Made by a program: the position numbers and the translations under genes. A stretch of DNA of 15,230 bases from assembly GCA_045810265.1 (NCBI GenBank), contig JBJMWF010000307.1, positions 1-15,230 of the forward strand, in the 5' to 3' direction. The stretch's first letter is position 1. Each line of letters begins with the position of its first letter. Source of the stretch: Scleromatobacter sp045810265 (GTDB lineage: Bacteria > Pseudomonadota > Gammaproteobacteria > Burkholderiales > Burkholderiaceae_C). This document shows positions 6,968 through 14,010 of the stretch, piece after piece. The notes beneath the pieces are model-generated. The model was not told the DNA's origin and searched no databases. It was given only the letters and a program-made list of their open reading frames with translations.

Positions 6968-7814
6968 CGCTGGCCGGCTGCAGGCGCGAGGACGTGACGG
7001 CGTGCACCGGCAGCGGTGCCATCGCCCACTGCGGCAGCACGCGGACCAGGCGCCCGCTGGCCACAGCGTCGCGCACCAGGTCGGGCGTCAACGACGCGAT
7101 GCCCATGCCGCGTTCGGCGAGCAGGCGCGTGAGCCCGTGGTTGTTGACCATCACGCGGCCGCGCACGGTCACGTCGGTCGCGACGCCTTCGCGTTCCAGC
7201 CGCCAGCGTGCTTGCAGGCGCGGCATGCGCAGCAGCAGCGTCTCGTGTTCCGCGAGGTCCTCCGGTCGCACTGGCGTGCCGCGCAAATCCAGATAGGTCG
7301 GCGACGCGACCAGCGCGCGCTCGACCTGGCCGATGCGGCGCGCCACGAGCTGGTCGCCCTTGACCTCCCCCAGCCGGATCGCGACATCCACATGGTCGCC
7401 CACCAGGTCGGCGTTGCGCGACGACAGGTCGACGTCCAGCGTGACGCCCGGAAACTGGCGCGCGAACTCCGGCAGCAGCGGACCGATCACGTAGACGCCC
7501 AGGTCCACTGGCACCGACAGGCGCAGGTGACCGCCGGGCCGCGTCCCGGTCTCGCGCAAGGCCTCCTGCGCCAGCCGGGCCTCGTCGGCCAGGTGCGCGC
7601 AGCGCTCGAAGTAGCGGGCGCCGGCCTCGGTCAGCTCGACCCGGCGCGTGGTGCGGTCGAACAGGCGCACGCCGAACTCGCGCTCCATCGCGGCGATGCG
7701 GCGCGACAGCGTCGCCACCGGCACGCCCATTCGCCGCCCTGCCGCGCTGAAGTTCTTCGAACGCGCCACTTCGACGAACAGCGTCATGTCGTGCAGGGCG
7801 GAAAGATCACTCAT
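6924..7814 (-). CDS. LysR-family transcriptional regulator
   Basis: The protein is 296 aa, the standard length for the family. The N-terminal winged helix-turn-helix spans about 5-65, with the hallmark FVEVARSKNFSAAGRRM and TLSRRIAAMEREFGVRLFDRT, followed by the linker helix and an effector-binding domain (about 92-296). It is most like the CrgA/DmlR-type subgroup that often sits beside oxidoreductase genes. It is divergent from the quinone-oxidoreductase-like gene with a 116-base gap, so that gene is the expected target. The effector is unknown. The start is the ATG at 7812-7814. It has no good Shine-Dalgarno, and a promoter-like pair lies immediately upstream. The last 44 bases overlap the ABC permease gene on the opposite strand. 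Confidence 0.93.
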   Translation of the reverse strand: MSDLSALHDMTLFVEVARSKNFSAAGRRMGVPVATLSRRIAAMEREFGVRLFDRTTRRVELTEAGARYFERCAHLADEARLAQEALRETGTRPGGHLRLSVPVDLGVYVIGPLLPEFARQFPGVTLDVDLSSRNADLVGDHVDVAIRLGEVKGDQLVARRIGQVERALVASPTYLDLRGTPVRPEDLAEHETLLLRMPRLQARWRLEREGVATDVTVRGRVMVNNHGLTRLLAERGMGIASLTPDLVRDAVASGRLVRVLPQWAMAPLPVHAVTSSRLQPASVKVFVAFLADRLSG

Positions 7815-7821
7815 GGTGGGT

Positions 7822-7848
7822 ACTTTATTCCATGAATGGAAAGATCAA
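7822..7848 (-). promoter_or_regulatory. Possible LysR-gene promoter overlapping its operator
   Basis: On the minus strand TTGATC (bases 7843-7848) and TAAAGT (bases 7822-7827) could be -35 and -10 boxes with a short 15-base spacer. The spacer is almost exactly filled by the palindrome at 7828-7841. Transcription would begin near 7815, at or next to the start codon at 7814, so the mRNA could be nearly leaderless. That would fit the missing Shine-Dalgarno. Confidence 0.3.
7828..7841. promoter_or_regulatory. Perfect 14-base palindrome, probable LysR operator
   Basis: TTCCATGAATGGAA is a perfect inverted repeat and contains the T-N11-A pattern of LysR-type binding sites (T7829, A7841). It lies 14 bases upstream of the LysR start codon, in the gap shared with the oxidoreductase gene. 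An inverted partial copy, CCATTCAT (7889-7896), matches the ATGAATGG part of the palindrome about 57 bases further toward the oxidoreductase gene. It could be a second binding site. Autorepression plus control of the divergent gene is the usual family arrangement. Confidence 0.6.
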
Positions 7849-7930
7849 TCCCGGTGCTGCGGCTTCTCTTCGAGGCCGTGAAGACCGACCATTCATTCAC
7901 CCCAGCAACTTCTTTTCAGGAGAAATTCAA

Positions 7931-8872
7931 ATGAAAGCCATCCGCCTCCAAGCCTTCGGTGCCGCCGACCAGCTGCAGCTGCAGGACGTGCCCACGCCCA
8001 CCGCCGGCCCGCGCGAGCTGCTCGTGCGCGTCGTCGCCGCGGGCGTCAACCCGGTCGACTGGAAGATCCGCTCCGGCGAACTGGCCCCGGTGTTCGGCGT
8101 GACCGCGCCGGTGACGCTGGGCTGGGACGCCTCGGGCATCGTCGCCGCGGTCGGCAGCGAGGTCACCGCGTTCAAGCCCGGCGACGCGGTCTTCTTCTTC
8201 GCCGACTTCGCGCATGGCGGCACCTACGCCGAGTTCGTCGCGGTCGATGCCGCGCAGGTGGCCCTGAAGCCGCGCACCGCCTCGTTCGCCGAGGCGGCCG
8301 CCCTGCCCACGCCGGCCCAGGCCGCGTGGCGGGTCGTGTACGAGCTCGCCAATGTGCAACGCGGCCAGAAGGTGCTGGTGCACGGCGGCGGCGGGCCGCT
8401 GGGCAGCGTCGCCGCCCAGCTCGCGCACCAGGCGGGCGCGCACGTGATCGTCACCGCCGGCGAAGCGTCGCTCGCGATCGCCCGGGCCACCGGCGCCGAT
8501 GAGGTCATCGACTACCGGCGCCAGGATTTCTCGACGCTCGTGCGCGATGCCGACTTCGTGCTGGACACCGTTGGCGGCCCGGTGCAGGAGGCCTCGTGGG
8601 GCGTGCTGAAGAAAGGCGGCCTGCTCGTCTCGACGACGATGCCGCCGTCAGCCGAACGTGCCGCCGCGGCCGGCGTGCGCGCCCAGATGACGCAGACGCC
8701 GCCGCGCGGCGAGATCCTTGCCCAGATCGCCGAGCGGGTCGACGCGGGCCGCCTGCGCGTGGCGGTCTCGCATGAGTTCGCCCTGGCCGACGCCGCACTG
8801 GCGCACCGGCTGGGCGAAAGCGGGCAGGCGCGCGGCAAGATCGTGCTGCACGTGGGCTCGCCGACCGCCTAA
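7931..8872 (+). CDS. NADP-dependent quinone-oxidoreductase-like dehydrogenase (MDR superfamily)
   Basis: This 313-aa medium-chain dehydrogenase/reductase is of the zeta-crystallin/quinone oxidoreductase branch. The GroES-like N-terminal domain includes VVAAGVNPVDWKIRSGEL (34-51) and GWDASGIVAAVGSEV (64-78). The Rossmann fold follows with VLVHGGGGPLGSVAAQLA (148-165). The zinc-binding cysteines of true alcohol dehydrogenases are absent, as expected for quinone or enone reductases. The nucleotide loop reads GGGGPLG where relatives usually have GAAGGVG. It probably reduces a quinone or an activated C=C bond with NADPH, though the substrate cannot be read from the sequence. The ATG at 7931 has AGGAGA (7918-7923) seven bases upstream. 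The gene is divergent from the LysR gene, which probably regulates it, and its TAA overlaps the stop of the convergent AI-2E-family gene by four bases. Confidence 0.9.
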   Translation: MKAIRLQAFGAADQLQLQDVPTPTAGPRELLVRVVAAGVNPVDWKIRSGELAPVFGVTAPVTLGWDASGIVAAVGSEVTAFKPGDAVFFFADFAHGGTYAEFVAVDAAQVALKPRTASFAEAAALPTPAQAAWRVVYELANVQRGQKVLVHGGGGPLGSVAAQLAHQAGAHVIVTAGEASLAIARATGADEVIDYRRQDFSTLVRDADFVLDTVGGPVQEASWGVLKKGGLLVSTTMPPSAERAAAAGVRAQMTQTPPRGEILAQIAERVDAGRLRVAVSHEFALADAALAHRLGESGQARGKIVLHVGSPTA

Positions 8873-10755
8873 GCCGGCGCCTTGTCGTAGCGGGCGGCCA
8901 CCTCGGCGGCGGCCTCCTCGAACGACCGGACGACCAGATCCATCGCCTGGTCGGCAGGCGCGAACTCGCCTTCGGGCAGCATCGCCACGAACACCGCGTC
9001 GGTGAAGCGTTCGCGCAGTGCCGGCAGCACGGCCGCGGCACGGTCCCACTCGTCGGCCGGATACGCGCTGACCACGAACAGCATCGCGATGCCATCGGCA
9101 CGCGCCCCCGGCGGCGGCCCCTGGCCCAGGTCGTCGAGCGACAGGTGGCGCGCGTCGATGTCCTGGGATCGCAGGATGCGCACCAGCAGCTCGGTGACCA
9201 GGTCGTCGCGCACGGATCCCAGCCCGATGCACAGCACGACGGAACCAGGCGGCACCTCCACCGGGCCCTGCCATTTGCCCGCAGCGCGCTCGCGCTGGTG
9301 GCGCAGGTGCACGCCGATGCTCTCGTCGAGCACCGAGCCGCCGCGGCTGCGCAACGACGGCCGGCATGCATCGGTGCCGAGCGCCTCGATGACGCGCGCC
9401 ACCGTGCCCCTGACCGTCGCCTGCTGCTGCGGCGTAATGCTGTGCTTGGCCAGGTCGGCGCTGGCCAGCTGCAGTGCCGGAATCAGGATCTTGTCGCAGT
9501 AGCGGGCGAAGGATTTGCGCTTGAGGTAGGTGTGCGCCGCCGCGACGATCTCCTCGTGGTCACCCGACATGGCGCGCTGGTAGAAGCGTTCGGACATCGA
9601 CAACGCAGGTGTGTCGCCCAGCAGAACGTCCAGGAAGCCGAGCCCCTTGATGTGGCGGCCCGCGACGACCAGGCACAGCGTCAGCGGCGTCGACACGAGC
9701 AGCCCGATCGGGCCCCAGATCCAGCTCCAGAAGATGGCGGCGACCACCACCGACAACGGCGACAGGCCGGTGCTGTGGCCGTACAGCTGCGGCTCGACGA
9801 CCTGCGAGGCCAGCAGCTCGACCACCGCGAAAAGGCCCAACAGCTCGAACAGCAGCGTCCAGCCCGGGTCCACCGCCGCGGCCAGCAATGCGGCGCTGCC
9901 GGCGGCGATGAAGACGCCCACGTAAGGGACGAACCGCAGCAGCGCCGTCAGGACGGCCCACAGCACCCCATGCGGCAGGCCGATCAGCAGCAGCCCCAGC
10001 CACACGACCACGCCCACGCCCACGTTGACCGCCAGCTGCGAGACGAAGAAGCGCGACAGCCGCTCCCCCGCATCGTTGAAGGCCTGCGTGGTGCGGCGCA
10101 GGTCGGAGCCGCCCAGCAGCCGGATGAAGCGATCGCGCAGCGACTCGTGCTCCAGCAGCACGAACACCATCACGATCAGCACGATGCTGGCGCGGCCCAG
10201 CGGCCCCCAGATCGACGAGAACAGGTGCGAGATCACCTCCACCGGCGTCTGCGGGCGCGGCCGCACCTCGACCGGCACCGCGCCCGACGCGGTCAGCGGC
10301 GGCCCCTCCAGCGTGGCGCGCAGCGGCGCGGAGGCGGCGGTCGCCTCCTCGCCGAGGCGGCTCATCATGCGGCCGGTCTCACCCTGGATCACGCGGCCCA
10401 GCGTCACGTCCTGCACGGTCTTCAACTTGTCGCGGATCGTGGTCTCGTATTGCGGCAGGCTCTCGGCCATGGCCACCACCTGCGAGACGATCATCGCCGC
10501 CAGCCCGCCCACCAGCAGTGTCAGCACGAACACCGCGCCCAGCACCGCCGGCACCTGCGAACGCACCAGGCGCCGCAGCCTGCGCACCAGCGGCGCGATC
10601 AGCAGGCTCAGGATCACGGCCAGCGTGATTGGTACCAGCACCTCGCGCCCGAAATAAAGCATTCCCAGCACGACTGCGGCGTTGACGTGGCCGCCTACAT
10701 GGAAGCGGGTCGGCGAAGCAGCGGGGGCGGGCGAGGCGGTCGGCGGAGGCGTCAC
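8869..10755 (-). CDS. AI-2E/PerM-family membrane protein with C-terminal cytoplasmic extension
   Basis: The protein is 628 aa. Residues 25-375 are an AI-2E-family (UPF0118/PerM) membrane domain with about eight hydrophobic segments. These include LVPITLAVILSLLIAPL (40-56), ASIVLIVMVFVLLEHESLRDR (189-209), VVVWLGLLLIGLPHGVLWAVL (249-269), LRFVPYVGVFIA (273-284) and IWGPIGLLVSTPLTLCLVV (346-364). Members are about 350-400 aa and move various substrates; AI-2 is not implied. Residues 380-628 are an extra soluble region. A helical part (385-460, with DKILIPALQLASADLAKHSIT) is followed by a Rossmann-like part (505-595, VVLCIGLGSVRDDLVTELL, then AMLFVVSAYPADEW). The order resembles a MetH-type cobalamin-binding module, but the DxHxxG motif is missing. 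The GTG start at 10753-10755 is the first in frame and has no strong ribosome-binding site. Confidence 0.82.
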   Translation of the reverse strand: MTPPPTASPAPAASPTRFHVGGHVNAAVVLGMLYFGREVLVPITLAVILSLLIAPLVRRLRRLVRSQVPAVLGAVFVLTLLVGGLAAMIVSQVVAMAESLPQYETTIRDKLKTVQDVTLGRVIQGETGRMMSRLGEEATAASAPLRATLEGPPLTASGAVPVEVRPRPQTPVEVISHLFSSIWGPLGRASIVLIVMVFVLLEHESLRDRFIRLLGGSDLRRTTQAFNDAGERLSRFFVSQLAVNVGVGVVVWLGLLLIGLPHGVLWAVLTALLRFVPYVGVFIAAGSAALLAAAVDPGWTLLFELLGLFAVVELLASQVVEPQLYGHSTGLSPLSVVVAAIFWSWIWGPIGLLVSTPLTLCLVVAGRHIKGLGFLDVLLGDTPALSMSERFYQRAMSGDHEEIVAAAHTYLKRKSFARYCDKILIPALQLASADLAKHSITPQQQATVRGTVARVIEALGTDACRPSLRSRGGSVLDESIGVHLRHQRERAAGKWQGPVEVPPGSVVLCIGLGSVRDDLVTELLVRILRSQDIDARHLSLDDLGQGPPPGARADGIAMLFVVSAYPADEWDRAAAVLPALRERFTDAVFVAMLPEGEFAPADQAMDLVVRSFEEAAAEVAARYDKAPA

Positions 10756-10813
10756 AGGGTGGCTTTCGGGCGGGTCGGCAAACCCGGCGAGCTTAGCGCC
10801 GAAAGGTTGACCG

Positions 10814-10827
10814 CCGTCTTTCGACGG
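10814..10827 (-). terminator. Hairpin between mdcH and the AI-2E-family gene, weak terminator candidate
   Basis: On the minus strand CCGTC pairs with GACGG around a GAAA tetraloop, 13 bases after the mdcH stop. It is followed by only a short, interrupted T-run (about three T's), so complete termination is doubtful. Read-through from the mdc operon into the AI-2E-family gene 84 bases further on is possible. This is the only structure seen between the two genes. Confidence 0.35.
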
Positions 10828-10839
10828 TCATCCTCGCGT

Positions 10840-11754
10840 TCAGGCGGCGCCGGACACCCACGCCAGTATTTCGGCGGCGGCGGCGAACTCATCGCACGAG
10901 CGGACCGGAATGCCCGGATGGCGCTCTCGCCACAGCCTCGCGAGCGAGGTGCCCGGGCCGAGCTCCAGTACCGCGTCGGGCCGGCGTTCGGCAACGGTGT
11001 CCATGCACGCATCCCAGCGCACGGTGCTTGCGACCTGCCCGGCCAGCAGGCGCTGTGCCTCGGCGAGGTCGCGCACCACCGCGCCGGTGATGCCGGCCAC
11101 CCAGGCGACGCGCGGCGCGCTCCAACGCTTGCGCGCGAGCGCCTGCGCCAGCAGCGGCACCGCCGCGCGCATGACGCGCGTGTGCGAGGCGACGCGCACG
11201 CCCAGCGGCGTGGTGCGTGCGCCGCGTTCGGCCAGAAACGCCGCCGCCTCGGCCAGTGCACTCGCCGCGCCGCCGACGACGCAGCGGCGCTCGCCGGTGC
11301 GGATCGCGACGTCCAGGCGCCAGCGAGCGCAGGCCGCGTCGAGGTCGTCCGGATCGACGTCGGATACGCCGAGCAGGCCGGTCGTGCCGTCGATAGCGCA
11401 GGCATCCATGGCGGCGGCGCGCTGCACCGCCAGCGTCATCGCGTCGTCCGCTTCCAGCATGCCCGCCGCCACGCAGGCCGCGAGCTCGCCGACGCTGTAG
11501 CCGGCGACGGCCACCACGCGCGGCAGGCCGGGCGCCAGGGCCGCCAACGCGCCCAGGCTCACGCCCGTGACGAGCGGTTGGGCGACCGCGTTGGCATGCG
11601 CCCAGACGGGGTCGGAGGCGTGCGCCCGCCAGTCGGCACCGAGCACGCCGGCCACGCGCGCGAGCAGCGGCCGCGCCGACTGCTCGGACTCGAGCCAGGG
11701 CAACATCGCCGGCTGCTGCGTGCCCTGACCGGGGAAGAGCAGCGCGACGGTCAT
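10840..11754 (-). CDS. mdcH: Malonate decarboxylase epsilon subunit (malonyl-CoA:ACP transacylase)
   Basis: This FabD-like transacylase (304 aa) transfers malonyl from malonyl-CoA to the dephospho-CoA arm of the carrier MdcC, which primes the enzyme. It begins with FPGQGTQ (7-13). It carries the nucleophile elbow GYSVGELAA with S87, R112 in the position that holds the malonyl carboxylate in FabD, and the catalytic histidine H191 in ASHTRVM. The C-terminal LELGPGTSLARL is the usual family end motif. The start ATG overlaps the TGA of mdcB (ATGA, four bases), so it is translationally coupled and has no separate ribosome-binding site worth naming. Its place as last gene after mdcB distinguishes it from housekeeping fabD. 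Confidence 0.93.
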   Translation of the reverse strand: MTVALLFPGQGTQQPAMLPWLESEQSARPLLARVAGVLGADWRAHASDPVWAHANAVAQPLVTGVSLGALAALAPGLPRVVAVAGYSVGELAACVAAGMLEADDAMTLAVQRAAAMDACAIDGTTGLLGVSDVDPDDLDAACARWRLDVAIRTGERRCVVGGAASALAEAAAFLAERGARTTPLGVRVASHTRVMRAAVPLLAQALARKRWSAPRVAWVAGITGAVVRDLAEAQRLLAGQVASTVRWDACMDTVAERRPDAVLELGPGTSLARLWRERHPGIPVRSCDEFAAAAEILAWVSGAA

Positions 11755-12635
11755 CGCCAGGCGAGCCGCTCCACGCGCTCGACCCAGCAGGCGGCCGCGA
11801 GCAGGTCGGCCGCCCCGCCGGGCGACAGGCGGCGCTCGACGAACACGGCGTGCACGCGAGCCGCGCGGGCCGCTGCATCGGCAGCAAGACCGCCACCTTC
11901 GGCGAGGAACTGGCGCGCCAGGCCTTGGGCATCGCGCAAGCCTTGCAGGCCGCCGCGGTGGACCAGGTTGGTGTCGGACAGCTGGGCCATCGCCGTGAAC
12001 AACGCGTGCAGCTTGGCGCCGCGATCGTCGGCGCCGGCGCGGCGCGCCTCGCACAGCGCGGGCAGCACGTGCTCGAACAAGGTCGGCAGGCCTTGTGCCG
12101 CCTCCTCCGGTGCGCTGCGCAGGCCGTGCACGCGCGCGGCGCGGCCGCCATGCGTGTCCGACGCGCGTCGCGCGCGTGACGCGAGCGCGCCGCCCCAGCG
12201 GGCGAGCAGCATGCGCCGCAGGTTCGTTGCGGTGCAGGGCCAGCCGGCCCCGCGAGTGGCGCCCGCCGCGGCGCAGAGCAGGCCCAGCGTGAAGATGGCG
12301 CCGCGATGCGTGTTGATGCCGCCGGTGGCCCGCAGCATGCGCGCCTCCGCCTCGATTCCGAGTCCCTCCAGCGGCGAGAACGCCGCACTGCGCGCGCCCT
12401 GCGCCGACACGCGCACGAAGAAGTGACGCAGCGCGAACAGGCTGCGCAGGAAGGTGCCGGCATCCATGTCGTCGTGGCTGCCGCAGTCGGCGAACGACAC
12501 CAGGCCGGGCTTGGGCTCCAGCGCAAGTTCGTCGTACAGCGATGCGATGGCGGCGCGGCCCAGCGCCGCATGAAAGGCGCTGGTGTCGTCGACCGGCGCG
12601 AGCGCCGACGCACTGCGCGCTGCCCAAGCCATCAT
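11751..12635 (-). CDS. mdcB: Triphosphoribosyl-dephospho-CoA synthase MdcB
   Basis: This 294-aa CitG/MdcB-family enzyme makes 2'-(5''-triphosphoribosyl)-3'-dephospho-CoA from ATP and 3'-dephospho-CoA, the precursor of the prosthetic group of MdcC. The family signature is clear: ALEPKPGLVSFAD (38-50), then GSHDDMDAGTFLRS (52-65), and GGINTHRGAIFTLGLL further on. The start is at one of two adjacent ATGs, 12635 or 12632. The first is chosen because it forms an ATGA overlap with the TGA of mdcG. The end overlaps mdcH by four bases. mdcB lies late in the operon, after mdcG, as in Acinetobacter-type mdc clusters, and not next to mdcA as in Pseudomonas. Confidence 0.93.
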   Translation of the reverse strand: MMAWAARSASALAPVDDTSAFHAALGRAAIASLYDELALEPKPGLVSFADCGSHDDMDAGTFLRSLFALRHFFVRVSAQGARSAAFSPLEGLGIEAEARMLRATGGINTHRGAIFTLGLLCAAAGATRGAGWPCTATNLRRMLLARWGGALASRARRASDTHGGRAARVHGLRSAPEEAAQGLPTLFEHVLPALCEARRAGADDRGAKLHALFTAMAQLSDTNLVHRGGLQGLRDAQGLARQFLAEGGGLAADAAARAARVHAVFVERRLSPGGAADLLAAACWVERVERLAWR

Positions 12636-13312
12636 TCGAAGCTCTCGAGCGCCACGCCGCGCAGCCGCTTGACCAGCACCTGCTCGACACGGCCTTGCCG
12701 ATGATCCCGCCATTCCCGCCAGGCGACGGCGGCGCCATCCGGAAACAACAACTCGCCGTCCAGCCGCGGCCCGTCCCAGGCCAGCGACGCCAGCGCTTGC
12801 GCGACCTCGTCGGCCTGCGCGTTCGAACTCACCGGCATCAGCAGATCGAGATCGGAGCCTGCATGCACATAGGCCAGCCGCGTCAAGGCCTGCCAGCCGT
12901 AGCCTCCATAGACGCGTGCGGCGCAACCGCTGTCGGCCAGCGCCGCGGTCAGCGAGCGCCACCCTGCCCCCACGCCGCGAGGCAGCAGCCGCGTGATCGC
13001 CGCAGCGCCGGGGAACTCGTCCAGGAACAGCACGTCGCCCGGCGCGACGGCCACGGCGATCCGGCGGCGCCGGAAGCGCGACGGCGCGGCCAGACCGGTG
13101 GCCAGCGTGTCGCCCCGGGACGGCGGCTGGCGCGTGACGACCAGCGGCAGGCCGCGTCCGGCCCACAGCGCTAGGCAGGCGCGTGCGTCGGCATCCCACG
13201 GCGCCTGCAGCACGCTTGTCCAACCGTCCTCGGACAGCCGAACCAGTTGTTGGCGATGCAGCCCCGTCGGCAGCCGCACGGAGGGCGGATCGACGAGCTC
13301 CGGCTGCGCCAT
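12632..13312 (-). CDS. mdcG: Phosphoribosyl-dephospho-CoA transferase MdcG (holo-ACP synthase)
   Basis: This protein (226 aa) transfers the phosphoribosyl-dephospho-CoA group from the MdcB product to a serine of the apo-carrier MdcC, releasing diphosphate. The C-terminal half shows a nucleotidyltransferase-type acidic motif, YVHAGSDLDLLMPV (148-161), in which the two aspartates would bind metal. The N-terminal half has the family segment GRGLPLVVTRQPP (52-64). It is slightly longer than usual members, mostly in the N-terminal 20 residues. The start ATG shares one base with the TGA of mdcE (TGATG), and the end overlaps mdcB by four bases. An in-frame open stretch upstream to 13450 is arginine-rich shadow of mdcE and is excluded. 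Confidence 0.9.
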   Translation of the reverse strand: MAQPELVDPPSVRLPTGLHRQQLVRLSEDGWTSVLQAPWDADARACLALWAGRGLPLVVTRQPPSRGDTLATGLAAPSRFRRRRIAVAVAPGDVLFLDEFPGAAAITRLLPRGVGAGWRSLTAALADSGCAARVYGGYGWQALTRLAYVHAGSDLDLLMPVSSNAQADEVAQALASLAWDGPRLDGELLFPDGAAVAWREWRDHRQGRVEQVLVKRLRGVALESFE

Positions 13313-14010
13313 CACGCCTCCAGCACGCGGCGGATCACGTCGGCGGCGACGCGGCGCCCGCCGCGTCCCGCGCCTTCCTCGGCGCGTCGATCCGTGGTGT
13401 CGCGATCGGCCAGCGCGACGCGCAGGCCTGCCGCCAGATCGCCCTCCCACAGCGAACGCACGCCGCCCATGGCCACGTAGTTGGCGACACCCGGCGAGAA
13501 CACCGGGTTGGTCAGCGACAGCGATTCGAGCAGTTCCTCGGACAGCTTGGTCACGCGCGCCATCGCCGGCACGCGCATCACGCGGATCTCCGCCTCGGGC
13601 AACGCATGGCAGGCGTCGGCCATCAGACCCGAGGTGATGAAGCCGCCGGACAGCGCCTGGTCGTACACCAGCGCGATCACCGGATGGCCCTGGCGGCGCG
13701 CCAGGTCGAGACAGCAGCCCAGGTGTGCCATCGCACGATGGATGCCCAGCAGTTCGTCGCGCCGGCGCAGCTTCTGGCCCTGCGTGTCGACCAGCAGCAG
13801 CAGCGGCCAGCCGGGAAAGCTCTCGACGACGTCGAGCACCGCGCGGGCCTGGCGCAGCGCGAGATCGACACCGACCGCCGCGTGGTTCGTGGTGCCGACG
13901 ATCGCGATGGTCGCGCCGTCGAACGTGGCCGTGCCGGCCAGGAAGTCGCCGTCAGCGACGATGGCGTGAGCGTCACCGAACAGCCGTGTGGCGACCGACC
14001 GCCAGTCCAT
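13312..14010 (-). CDS. mdcE: Malonate decarboxylase gamma subunit MdcE
   Basis: MdcE (232 aa) is the carboxyltransferase-like partner of MdcD. Together they decarboxylate malonyl bound to the carrier, giving acetyl-carrier and CO2 in the cytoplasm. The crotonase-like fold is recognisable in LLLVDTQGQKLRRRDELLGI (71-90), AMAHLGCCLDLARRQGHPVIAL (93-114) and DQALSGGFITSGLMAD (117-132), where the SGG glycines form the oxyanion-hole turn. VTKLSEELLESLSLTNPVF (153-171) is a further conserved block. The last 25 residues are arginine-rich and probably variable. The start codon shares its A with the stop of mdcD (TGATG), and the stop shares a base with the mdcG start. Confidence 0.93.
   Translation of the reverse strand: MDWRSVATRLFGDAHAIVADGDFLAGTATFDGATIAIVGTTNHAAVGVDLALRQARAVLDVVESFPGWPLLLLVDTQGQKLRRRDELLGIHRAMAHLGCCLDLARRQGHPVIALVYDQALSGGFITSGLMADACHALPEAEIRVMRVPAMARVTKLSEELLESLSLTNPVFSPGVANYVAMGGVRSLWEGDLAAGLRVALADRDTTDRRAEEGAGRGGRRVAADVIRRVLEA

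Noticed and set aside
8869..9260. A functional cobalamin-binding site in the tail of the AI-2E-family protein
   Set aside because: The DxHxxG motif is not present: the aspartate and histidine positions are occupied by other residues, so B12 binding is not claimed.
9145..12426. A 1093-codon open frame on plus, antisense to the AI-2E-family gene, mdcH and mdcB
   Set aside because: It runs across three recognisable genes on the other strand, and its translation is His/Arg/Gln/Ala-rich without domains. It is a by-product of GC-rich codon use.
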